From contig JAIENH010000515.1 of the NCBI GenBank assembly GCA_019751475.1, forward strand, positions 1 to 5,847: DNA of 5,847 nucleotides, in the 5' to 3' direction. The DNA comes from Cyclobacteriaceae bacterium. GTDB taxonomy: Bacteria > Bacteroidota > Bacteroidia > Cytophagales > Cyclobacteriaceae. Both the position numbers and the translations under genes were made by a program. Below, piece after piece: positions 1 to 5,847 of the stretch (position 1 is the first letter of the stretch; each line of letters starts with the position of its first letter). The notes under the pieces were generated by a model that saw only the letters and a list, made by a program, of their open reading frames with translations, searched no databases and had not been told where the DNA came from.

Positions 1-117
1 GGTTACTGTAACTTTAACGTTTCTTGAAATTATAGAGCCATTGTCACAAACTTCAAATGCACCAAGTGTTGATAATGACATCTGCGCAGAGGTTGGTCCT
101 AAGTCTACCAACTGAGA
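1..117 (-). other. Start of a further module, cut by the window edge (residues 1591-1629)
   Basis: The last visible residues include TLGAFEVCDNGSIISRNVKV (1607-1626), with Cys1614. The change from the IPT/TIG pattern and the new Cys suggest that a different Ig-like or Cys-paired module begins here. Too little is visible to name it. Confidence 0.4.
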
Positions 118-3100
118 GAAATTTGCACTAATACCTCCTACGTTCGAGCCAAGCCCTGGAATCGGGCCTTCATTTTTACTAGTGATTTTTATCTTGGTCT
201 GGGTATTGATTGTAGCGGTAGGAGGCACAAGTACGGAGAGTTGCGTATCATTTATCACTGTGATACCTGAAGATGTAACAGTCGCATTTCCTCCTGCATT
301 GTCATAAAATGTAACAGAAGCGATGCCTTGAAGCGTATTGTAACCAGAGAAGTACTTTCCGTTTACAGTAATGTTTTGCCCTACGCAGGCCTTTGTTCCA
401 ACAATATCTGATGTGCCTGTAAGTGATGGAACAGAATACATCTGAAAATTCCATGATGAATTATTCATGAAACCGGCATATGGATTTCCCGCAATATCCA
501 GCAGTGCACCATTGTCAATCTCAACATAATAAGCCTCACCAGCTACGGGCACTACACTTGCCGCAGCTAAATTGATAACGGCCTGCCCTCCGGATACACT
601 TATTGCAGATGAAGTAGCATCAATGTTTCCGATCACCGCATTGTCAGAAATGCGCTTTAATCGAAACGCAGTTCCTGTGAGTGTATTTTTTTGGATGTTG
701 GTGTTTGCATCATTCAGGTTAATGGTGAGGTTGCCCCCAAGAGGAACGGCAAACTTGTCGTCAACTGGCAGTACAGATGATAATACTGGAGGCGTAGTAT
801 CAATCACCACATCTCGATTAGGGAAAATTGAATTGGCGCCCAAGCCTGGGAGGGTGAGGGTTGCATCAATGGCCACCAAATCCTTAATAGCACCTCCCGC
901 CAGTGACAACGATGAAGTGTTCACATAGTCAAGATAGGCAGAATTCTCAGTAGCACCGACAGTATAGCGGAATGTAATAACAGTAGTGCCGGAACCAGAG
1001 AAGTAAGTAGCATTGGCAGCCGGTGTGGTGTTAAGAGCCAATACCGGGAAACCCGTAATGTTAACGGGTTCATCAAAGGTCATTGCAATGTTAATAATCT
1101 TCCCCGCATTATAAAAGCCACTTGCTGTGGTTGATCGCACGGTGAGAACGGTAGGTCGTTGCGTATCAATGGCAATGTCTTTATTGTTGGCTAGGTTAGC
1201 TGAACCCGGCAGCGTATTGTCAAAATTATTTAAGCGCTGATCTTGGATAGTGCCAGCTATAGCAGTTACGTTTAGGTCAGTTGTATTTTGGCCTGAGCCA
1301 ATAGCACCTACTGTATAGTTAAATGTAAGAATGGTTGTTCCGGTGCCAGAAACATACGAAGCTGTTGCCCCGCCACCAGCATTTAAAGTAAGCGTTGGTG
1401 TGGCCGTCACATTTACAATTTCATCAAATGTCACGTCTATTGCAATCACTGCACCGGTGGTGTAGGTTGCATTGAGATTGGCTGAAGAAATATTGGTGAG
1501 TTTTGGTGGTTTAGTATCAATTAAGAAGCCTGGAGATGTTGCTCCCAAATCGGCATTTCCAGCTATGTCTGTGGCGCCACTAGTGTTGGCCACGCTTACT
1601 GTTTGTCCAACAACTGTTTCTTGCGTGGGATTGTGAGTAAATGTGCGAGTAAATTGAGTTCCAGGTCCATTCCATGAACCAGCAGGGGCTGTAAAGTTTC
1701 CATTAGCTGGCACAAATGTGATGGTAGGTGTTGACCCTGTATTCATAGGTTCATCGTAGGTCACTGTTACGGTCTGGGTATTGCTGCTAATAGTAATAGG
1801 GTCAGTAGAAATGGTGACCGTTGCTTGAGGCTTTTTAGTATCAATGGCAAAGGTGTTATTGTTTGATACCACATTGGCATTTCCAGAAACATCACTTGCG
1901 CCCAGGGCAGTTACAGTTTCTGTAGGTACGGTCTCACTGGCACCCGTGTGGGTAAAAGTTTGAGTCCAAATAGTATTTCCACCAGACCAAGCGCCAACGC
2001 TTGGAGTAAAATTTGTGCTAGGCGAGAAGGTGATAGTGGGAGAGGTGCCACTATTCATCGGCTCATCATACGTAACAGTGATAATCTGAGTAAGCCCACC
2101 CAAGAAGACATTACCGTTTGATCTTGCTACACTGTTTATTACAGGTGGGGTAACGTCTACAAACGAATAGTTGGTACCAACTACATCCGCACCGGCTGGG
2201 GTATTTGCCGAACTGAACGTCATGTTACCACCGGTGGTGGGCGAGAAAGTAACCTGAACTGCTGCAGTTGAAGATGTAACGTACGGGCCAATATTAGCTA
2301 CAATGAAATAGTACTTGGTGGTACCCGAAAGTGCAGATGATAAACCTGAGAACGCGATGGTTGTACCGGTAGGATTATTGACGAATCCTATTTCAGTATC
2401 GCTGCCAAATGTATTGTCGGATGATTCCCATATTCCCAAGCGTGTAAACTTGGAGGTCACTGTAGTGGAGGTTGTAATTGTAATACCGGTGAGATTGGTT
2501 GTATTACCTGCAGTGGTGGCCGAGAAACCTAGCAGCACATTATTCGTACTGCTGCTATTCAAAGAACCGGTTGCATTGCTGGTGGTATTTGTCACCACCG
2601 TTACAAAGCCAAGAGTTGTAACATCATTTGCTGACGGACTTATTAGATTATAGCAACTTAGCGTTGAGTTATATTCATAAGCTGCAAAGAAATATTGGGT
2701 ATTAGGCAACAGCCCTGAAACAGGCCGCGATGTAGCAGTGCTGGCACCTGAGGCGACACCACGGTACACTACTTTCGTTCCACCGCCAATATCAGTTGCT
2801 AATGAGAAATCATTATTAACACCCGCTGAGTAAGTATTTCCTTGGCTAGGAGGATTTGGGGCGGAGCCCTGCTTAGCCATTATTATGACGCCACCAGTAC
2901 CATTGCCACGGGTAAAATTTACATTGGTCGAAGTAGTGGAAGTACCGCTAAAGGTCATTGCTCCGGGCTGAACAGTGGGTTCGGTACAGTCAGTTGTAAA
3001 ATTTCCCGTTAGGGGTGATGTACTTAAGAAATTGTAGGATGCAGCACCACCCGAACCTGCTTGGTTGTAGGAGAAAACTGCGTAATACTGAGTTTGCGCG

Positions 3101-4887
3101 CCTAAAAGTCCTGAAGTATCATCAAAGTTATTTGAGGTAGGAAGCGCGCCATTCCAAACTACTACTCCTTCTCCCAGAGTGCTGCCAACAGTTGGCAAAT
3201 CACCGTCTACGGGTGTTGGCAGGGTTCCGTAATTCGAGCCGGATTTTCGCACGACCAAGTAACCAGATGGTGTACCGGTAGCAGCTGGAAAAGTAATGTC
3301 CCTAATTTGAGAGGAAGTTTGAGAGGCTGATGCCATCGCGCCAGCTGACTGAGCGCTTGGTTCGGCAGGTAGCGTAAAACGGTTTACTGAAAGCGGGCTA
3401 CCTGCTTGGCGATAGTTGATATTAGTACCTGTGCCGTTATATGAGTAGATGTTATAGAAGTATTGCGTGCCAGCAGTCAGACCGGCATCAGAAAATAAAG
3501 TGGCTGAACCCACATATTCTACTGTTTCACCTGCTACGATAACATCGTTTACATTGTAGGTTGTTCCATCAGTTGGATCTGTGCCTGGGGCACTTCCTTG
3601 TTTTCTAATGACTATATAACCATCCACGGTTGGGTTGGGTGTATTTGGTACGGCCGTCCAGCTTACATCATAGCCAGTGCCATCATTTAAAAAATTGCTT
3701 ACAACTGGAAGGGTGGGTTGTGCTGACGGCTCTGTTGCAACGGTATAAGTATTGGTGGCTGGTACAAGATAATTCTCATTGCCCCCCGTTCCATTGTATT
3801 CGAAAAATTGAAATTGATACGTTCCATTTTGGAGATTTGTTACCGTTCGGTTATTAGGGCTATTGTTATTGTAGACTACATAGTTCCCTGTGCCAATTTG
3901 AGTACCCGATCCAAATGAAGCATTGGACGTGTAGGTCGTCTCGTCACTGGGTGTTCCATCAATTGTATTCTTTTTTCCTACAATAATTCTGTTTGCACCA
4001 TTTCCATTTACCGACCATGTAATAGCCGCTGCGCCAACAGCATTCGAGGTCAGCGTTACCCCGGTAACTTCGCTCGTTGGTTGTGCGGGAAGGGTAGTCC
4101 GGTTAGCGGGGTTGCCGGTGGCGGTGGCAATATTATAGTTTATCAATGTGCCTGACCCAGAAAACTCTAATACTACAAAGTAATAGGTAACACCAGCCGA
4201 GAGGTTAGTAATGTTGATTGGGCCACTTCCAGATCCAGAAAAAAGGAGACGGTTACCTCCTAGATCCCCATTCACAGCATCTGTAAAATCTGTGCTTGGT
4301 GTTCCCGAGGCTCCTGTGAGCGGGGTGCCATCGCTTGGGGTAAATGTAACCGCACTTGTTGCGCGGCCTACTACAATCCGGCTTGCTCCTGCACTTCCTC
4401 CATTGGTCCAGTTAACAGTAAGTGTGGTGGCCTGACGATTTGAGAATACGATATTAGTTGCTTGCGCAGGTTCTGCAAAACCGGTAGCGGTTGCCGCAGC
4501 CGCATACGTAGGAGGGCCAGCACCGGCATTGTTATAAGCATAGATCTTAAAAAAATATTGTTTCCCAGCGGTAATTCCTGTGAACCCATTGTAGGTAAGC
4601 ACGAGACCTGCATTAAAAGCACCGCTCCCTCCGCTGAGGTTCGTAAGATTTGACACAGTAAAGCCGTTAGTGGGGTCAGTTATTGACCCGAAGCCTACAT
4701 CACTGGCAAGAATCAAATAACTCGTGAGATTAGTAGCAGGAGATGGAGCAACCCAATTCAATTTGATTACAGAAGGTGTGGTGCCTGTATAGTCCACAAC
4801 AAAACCTGTAGCCGGCCCAGGTGCTTGTGCAAAAAGTAATGTAGGGCAGGAAAGAAAAAAGGCAAAAGCGGTAATTAATCTTCTCAT
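1..4887 (-). CDS. Giant secreted multidomain FN3 / Ig-like / IPT-TIG surface protein (C-terminus outside window)
   Basis: This is an uninterrupted reading frame of 1629 codons that continues past the left edge. The ATG at 4885-4887 was chosen because a clear signal peptide follows it directly and an in-frame TAG lies 11 codons upstream. Module order is: signal peptide 1-20, six FN3-like modules 22-758, an unassigned beta-rich module 759-910, four Ig-like repeats 911-1362, a Big_5/SbsA-like module 1363-1486, an IPT/TIG module 1487-1590, and the start of a further module. The protein is rich in Thr, Ser, Asn, Gly and Val. By hand reading it has only five Cys (14, 634, 745, 1501, 1614) and two His (980, 1085). 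No enzyme motif is visible. Proteins of this architecture in Bacteroidota are typically exported adhesins or scaffolds, often carrying a type IX secretion (T9SS) or gliding-type C-terminal sorting domain; that end is not visible here. An adhesive or structural role is inferred. It probably shares a transcript with the gene 33 bp upstream. Confidence 0.93.
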   Translation of the reverse strand, partial: MRRLITAFAFFLSCPTLLFAQAPGPATGFVVDYTGTTPSVIKLNWVAPSPATNLTSYLILASDVGFGSITDPTNGFTVSNLTNLSGGSGAFNAGLVLTYNGFTGITAGKQYFFKIYAYNNAGAGPPTYAAAATATGFAEPAQATNIVFSNRQATTLTVNWTNGGSAGASRIVVGRATSAVTFTPSDGTPLTGASGTPSTDFTDAVNGDLGGNRLLFSGSGSGPINITNLSAGVTYYFVVLEFSGSGTLINYNIATATGNPANRTTLPAQPTSEVTGVTLTSNAVGAAAITWSVNGNGANRIIVGKKNTIDGTPSDETTYTSNASFGSGTQIGTGNYVVYNNNSPNNRTVTNLQNGTYQFQFFEYNGTGGNENYLVPATNTYTVATEPSAQPTLPVVSNFLNDGTGYDVSWTAVPNTPNPTVDGYIVIRKQGSAPGTDPTDGTTYNVNDVIVAGETVEYVGSATLFSDAGLTAGTQYFYNIYSYNGTGTNINYRQAGSPLSVNRFTLPAEPSAQSAGAMASASQTSSQIRDITFPAATGTPSGYLVVRKSGSNYGTLPTPVDGDLPTVGSTLGEGVVVWNGALPTSNNFDDTSGLLGAQTQYYAVFSYNQAGSGGAASYNFLSTSPLTGNFTTDCTEPTVQPGAMTFSGTSTTSTNVNFTRGNGTGGVIIMAKQGSAPNPPSQGNTYSAGVNNDFSLATDIGGGTKVVYRGVASGASTATSRPVSGLLPNTQYFFAAYEYNSTLSCYNLISPSANDVTTLGFVTVVTNTTSNATGSLNSSSTNNVLLGFSATTAGNTTNLTGITITTSTTVTSKFTRLGIWESSDNTFGSDTEIGFVNNPTGTTIAFSGLSSALSGTTKYYFIVANIGPYVTSSTAAVQVTFSPTTGGNMTFSSANTPAGADVVGTNYSFVDVTPPVINSVARSNGNVFLGGLTQIITVTYDEPMNSGTSPTITFSPSTNFTPSVGAWSGGNTIWTQTFTHTGASETVPTETVTALGASDVSGNANVVSNNNTFAIDTKKPQATVTISTDPITISSNTQTVTVTYDEPMNTGSTPTITFVPANGNFTAPAGSWNGPGTQFTRTFTHNPTQETVVGQTVSVANTSGATDIAGNADLGATSPGFLIDTKPPKLTNISSANLNATYTTGAVIAIDVTFDEIVNVTATPTLTLNAGGGATASYVSGTGTTILTFNYTVGAIGSGQNTTDLNVTAIAGTIQDQRLNNFDNTLPGSANLANNKDIAIDTQRPTVLTVRSTTASGFYNAGKIINIAMTFDEPVNITGFPVLALNTTPAANATYFSGSGTTVITFRYTVGATENSAYLDYVNTSSLSLAGGAIKDLVAIDATLTLPGLGANSIFPNRDVVIDTTPPVLSSVLPVDDKFAVPLGGNLTINLNDANTNIQKNTLTGTAFRLKRISDNAVIGNIDATSSAISVSGGQAVINLAAASVVPVAGEAYYVEIDNGALLDIAGNPYAGFMNNSSWNFQMYSVPSLTGTSDIVGTKACVGQNITVNGKYFSGYNTLQGIASVTFYDNAGGNATVTSSGITVINDTQLSVLVPPTATINTQTKIKITSKNEGPIPGLGSNVGGISANFSQLVDLGPTSAQMSLSTLGAFEVCDNGSIISRNVKVTVT
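118..429 (-). other. IPT/TIG module (residues 1487-1590)
   Basis: The sequence has the start of an IPT/TIG fold: a G-x-N-I-T-V-N-G-K-Y-F segment (1503-1513) followed by a VTFYDNAGG strand (1525-1533), then ITVINDTQLSVLVPP (1542-1556) and a KIKITSKNEG strand (1565-1574). This matches the family pattern of 'G-x-x-F', then V-x-F, then a D-x-x-L-x-V-x-V-P strand. It is an Ig-like fold commonly found in Bacteroidota surface proteins. The module opens with Cys1501. Confidence 0.8.
430..801 (-). other. Big_5 / SbsA-type Ig-like module (residues 1363-1486)
   Basis: After DTTPPVLSSVLPVDD comes an LTINL strand, an AFRLKRISD strand (1408-1416), a VSGGQAVINL strand (1431-1440), YYVEIDNGALLDIAGNPYAG (1453-1472) and a closing SWNFQMY. 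The Y-x-V-x-I-x-x-GA-x-x-D-x-AGN-x-x-x-G ... W-x-F signature is that of SbsA Ig-like domains (Big_5), which are extracellular structural modules. The usual acidic residue of the first 'F-x-E/D' strand appears as Leu-Asn-Asp at 1391-1393. Confidence 0.8.
802..1518 (-). repeat. Tandem Ig-like repeats, type B (B1 residues 1124-1240, B2 1241-1362)
   Basis: Two modules of about 117-122 residues share an Asn-Ala or Tyr-x-x-Gly opening, then TFDE followed by a V-N (TFDEIVN at 1154, TFDEPVN at 1270), a P-x-L-x-L-N strand, A-x-Y-x-SG-x-GTT, LTF/ITF-x-YTVGA, and a late segment with I-x-D followed by LPG. They end in IAIDTQRP and VVIDTTPP. This pattern is familiar from tandem repeats in very large secreted proteins of Bacteroidota and Planctomycetota. 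They differ clearly from the type A pair, so the array contains two separately duplicated module types. Confidence 0.82.
1519..2157 (-). repeat. Tandem Ig-like repeats, type A (A1 residues 911-1015, A2 1016-1123)
   Basis: Two tandem modules of about 105 residues align along their length. Shared landmarks in order are TVTYDEPMN (A1 936-944, A2 1041-1049), PTITF, NFT, G-x-W-x-G, TFTH (His980 and His1085), ETV, and D-x-x-GNA near the end. A1 ends in AIDTKKP and A2 in LIDTKPP, which lead into the next modules. They match the general type of bacterial Ig-like domains found in long surface proteins of Bacteroidota and other marine or soil bacteria; the exact Pfam family is not certain. Their role is probably stalk extension or adhesion. 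Confidence 0.8.
2158..2613 (-). other. Unassigned beta-rich module between FN3 and Ig arrays (residues 759-910)
   Basis: This stretch follows FN3-6 and precedes the first IDT/DVTPP-type Ig linker. It is very rich in Thr, Ser and Asn. Visible landmarks are LGIWESSDNTFGSDTEIG (residues 817-834), then TIAFSGL and TKYYFIVANIGPY (857-869), then an AVQVTFSP strand. It lacks the W-strand and insert pattern of the FN3 modules and the YDEP motif of the Ig repeats. It resembles, in my memory, beta modules with a YYTG-SN-F-T-type motif seen in other Bacteroidota surface proteins, but I cannot assign it to a named family. It could equally be a divergent pair of small beta sandwiches. Confidence 0.55.
2614..4824 (-). 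repeat. Array of six FN3-like modules (residues 22-758)
   Basis: Six modules of about 115-130 residues lie at approximately 22-135, 138-266, 267-386, 387-508, 509-633 and 634-758. Each has an early strand, usually with a W (LNW, VNW, ITW, VSW), then a YLIL/RIVVG/YIVIRK-type strand. The closing strand is Tyr-x-Phe/Tyr followed by Tyr-Asn (QYFFKIYAYN, YQFQFFEYN, QYFYNIYSYN, QYYAVFSYN, QYFFAAYEYN). Linkers recur as EPAQ, LPAQPT, EPSAQPT, EPSAQS and EPTVQP. Modules are longer than a classical FN3 domain of about 90 residues because of a shared internal insert. Such arrays usually act as spacers or carbohydrate/protein-binding stalks outside the cell. DNA-level identity between modules is low, so the duplications are old. 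Confidence 0.85.
4828..4887 (-). other. Signal peptide (residues 1-20)
   Basis: The N-terminus has Arg2-Arg3, then a hydrophobic stretch from Leu4 to Phe19 and the sequence LLFAQAP. Cleavage between Ala20 and Gln21 would give a mature protein beginning with Gln, a form common among exported Bacteroidota proteins. This indicates Sec export by signal peptidase I. Cys14 is preceded by Phe-Leu-Ser with only a short hydrophobic core before it, which is a poor lipobox. Confidence 0.85.
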
Positions 4888-4920
4888 ATCAAAAAATCTT
4901 AATTCAGTTAACAAACATGA
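4888..4920 (-). promoter_or_regulatory. 33-bp intergenic spacer and translation-start region of the giant protein
   Basis: The spacer is AT-rich and has no Shine-Dalgarno-like GGAG before the ATG. The bases just upstream of the start are a T-run (TTTTTTGAT), in line with the SD-independent, AT-rich leaders usual in Bacteroidota. A CATGTTTG sequence is one mismatch from the Bacteroidota -7 element TAnnTTTG, but I see no matching TTG at the expected -33 distance, so a dedicated promoter is not supported. No hairpin terminator is visible. The short gap favours co-transcription with the upstream gene. Confidence 0.4.
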
Positions 4921-5847
4921 CTACTCAATCTTTCCGTTCTTATCTGTCTTCGTTAGGGTGATTATCGCAATACCACCTTGTGTAGTAGTGCCCAGCACCC
5001 ATAGGCCTCCATTGCTTGCCTGCAGCACAGACACACCATTGTCTTGAAAACGCGGGCTACCAAAAATCTGCGTCCAACTAGGTTCTCCAAAGGCATTGAT
5101 TTTTAGTAAGGCATAGTCATTGTCAGATATCTGCGTGCCGGCTTTGTTTACCGTGGCTAGCACTACCAAGCCACCGTCTTGCGTTGAATTAACGGAGTTG
5201 GGCGTAACGGTAACAGGGGCCACACTACCCACCGGAAAGGTGTACGACTTTGAAAAAGCCACAATTCCATCGCGGGTAATTCGCTTTACAAAGAGGCTAT
5301 CGGCAGTCGAGTTTCCGATAAAAGCAAAGTCAAAACCAAAGCGGCAAAAATCAGAGGCAGTAGAGATAGGAGAAGATTTGTACAGAAGATCAAAGTCTGT
5401 GTTTTGAGATTTTTGTGCTGTGCGAATAAACCGAATGCCGGAAAGCGTCTTTTGTACAAAGCCACCCCAATATACTTTGCTGTTTTCATCCAGAAAGAGG
5501 CGCCTAGCCAGGGTAAGACCATCGCCTGCACCGTAGGCATTAAACCATGAGGAGGTTAGATCAGATGCTTTTAGTTCCGTAAGTACCATTTGGCTATCAT
5601 TGTCAGTACTTAAAATCAGAAAATTTCCACCAGAATTTACGGTAACGGCCTTACCTGAAAGGCCGTTAGCGCCAATTACCTTTTTTACCAAACTCCCATT
5701 GGCATCAAGCGTGATTACCAATGGCTTGGTAAATAAGGCTTGCTGGTCGCTTGTCCGGATTGTATTCCGCGACCCGGTAATAACGTAACCTCCGCTGGGA
5801 ATAATTTCAAATCCTGAGGCGGAATAGGTAATGACAGAGTCCTTTAG
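4921..5847 (-). CDS. C-terminal 308 residues of a beta-propeller-like repeat protein (N-terminus outside window)
   Basis: The frame is open from the right edge to a TAG at 4921-4923. A TTG at 5719-5721 is not the likely start, because 42 further codons in the same repeat style precede it (for example SGGYVITGS at visible residues 18-26). Six blade-like units can be marked at visible residues 9-54, 55-102, 103-156, 157-198, 199-258 and 259-308. The clearest pattern is a Gly-Gly turn plus a hydrophobic strand (DGGLVVLAT near 225, NGGLWVLGT near 279), then a strand ending in Lys-x-Asp/Asn-x-x-Gly (LLKINAFGEPSW, TLTKTDKNGKIE). This resembles Bacteroidota propeller or delta-60-like repeat proteins that are often exported, sometimes as lipoproteins. 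I cannot identify a family exactly, and no catalytic residues are evident. The protein ends right after the last blade, so no C-terminal T9SS sorting domain is present. Its downstream partner on the same strand is the giant FN3/Ig protein. Confidence 0.85.
   Translation of the reverse strand, partial: LKDSVITYSASGFEIIPSGGYVITGSRNTIRTSDQQALFTKPLVITLDANGSLVKKVIGANGLSGKAVTVNSGGNFLILSTDNDSQMVLTELKASDLTSSWFNAYGAGDGLTLARRLFLDENSKVYWGGFVQKTLSGIRFIRTAQKSQNTDFDLLYKSSPISTASDFCRFGFDFAFIGNSTADSLFVKRITRDGIVAFSKSYTFPVGSVAPVTVTPNSVNSTQDGGLVVLATVNKAGTQISDNDYALLKINAFGEPSWTQIFGSPRFQDNGVSVLQASNGGLWVLGTTTQGGIAIITLTKTDKNGKIE

Noticed and set aside
572..928. Open plus-strand frame of 118 codons
   Set aside because: It lies wholly antisense to the giant protein, within type B repeat 2 and the Big_5 module. 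It has no recognisable domain; Thr- and Val-rich coding DNA commonly leaves such open frames on the other strand.
2315..2653. Open plus-strand frame of 112 codons, rich in Val
   Set aside because: It is antisense to the unassigned module. The Val-rich composition is what the complement of Thr/Asn codons gives.
3630..4653. Several short plus-strand frames (3630-3857, 4211-4435, 4462-4653) and one minus-strand frame in another phase (4371-4622)
   Set aside because: All overlap the well-supported FN3-coding frame and show no domain, signal peptide or initiation context of their own.
4843..4851. Lipoprotein signal at Cys14 of the giant protein
   Set aside because: The residues before the Cys are Phe-Leu-Ser, a poor lipobox, and the hydrophobic core before it is too short. 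Cleavage near LLFA-QAP is a better fit.
4888..4920. A Bacteroidota -7/-33 promoter in the intergenic gap
   Set aside because: CATGTTTG is only a near match to TAnnTTTG, and no TTG lies at the proper upstream distance.
5719..5721. TTG as the start codon of the upstream gene
   Set aside because: The same frame extends to the window edge with 42 further residues that fit the repeat pattern (for example SGGYVITGS), so the real start lies outside the window.
5120..5788. Plus-strand frames 5120-5407 and 5600-5788 and minus-strand frame 5286-5540
   Set aside because: They overlap the propeller-like protein, whose repeat pattern continues without a break through these positions.
1..5847. CRISPR array, tRNA/rRNA, insertion sequence or recent DNA repeats
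   Set aside because: Nothing of this sort was seen on either strand. The protein repeats are diverged at the DNA level, and nearly all of the window is coding.

Overview
The window looks like part of a Bacteroidota genome, possibly of a Cytophagales-like environmental lineage. The evidence is a giant secreted protein built from fibronectin type III (FN3), bacterial Ig-like and IPT/TIG modules, a signal peptide whose mature end would begin with Gln, and a start codon with no Shine-Dalgarno sequence. The placement rests on protein style only; there is no marker gene.

Both real genes read on the minus strand and both run off the window. From high to low coordinates, the first (4921..5847) is the last 308 residues of a protein of repeated blade-like beta units of about 42-60 residues, probably a beta-propeller-type surface or periplasmic protein; its N-terminus lies beyond the right edge. 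After a 33-bp gap comes the second gene (1..4887), the first 1629 residues of a very large exported protein; its C-terminus lies beyond the left edge.

I translated the giant protein codon by codon and found no internal stop. In order it has a signal peptide (1-20), six FN3-like modules (about 22-758), one unassigned beta-rich module (about 759-910), two Ig-like repeats of one kind (A1, A2; about 911-1123), two of a second kind (B1, B2; about 1124-1362), a Big_5/SbsA-type Ig module (about 1363-1486), an IPT/TIG module (about 1487-1590) and the beginning of another Cys-containing module. No catalytic domain is visible. The picture is of a long, stiff, cell-surface or secreted adhesin or scaffold.

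The two genes share strand and reading frame and are separated by one TAG and 11 further sense codons, so co-transcription is likely. A joint role at the cell surface is an inference. There is no RNA gene, CRISPR array, mobile element or convincing terminator, and no non-coding stretch longer than 33 bp. I did not find a clearly new system. The most unusual points are the FN3 variant with a conserved internal insert, the unassigned module between the FN3 and Ig arrays, and the placement of the few cysteines and histidines.
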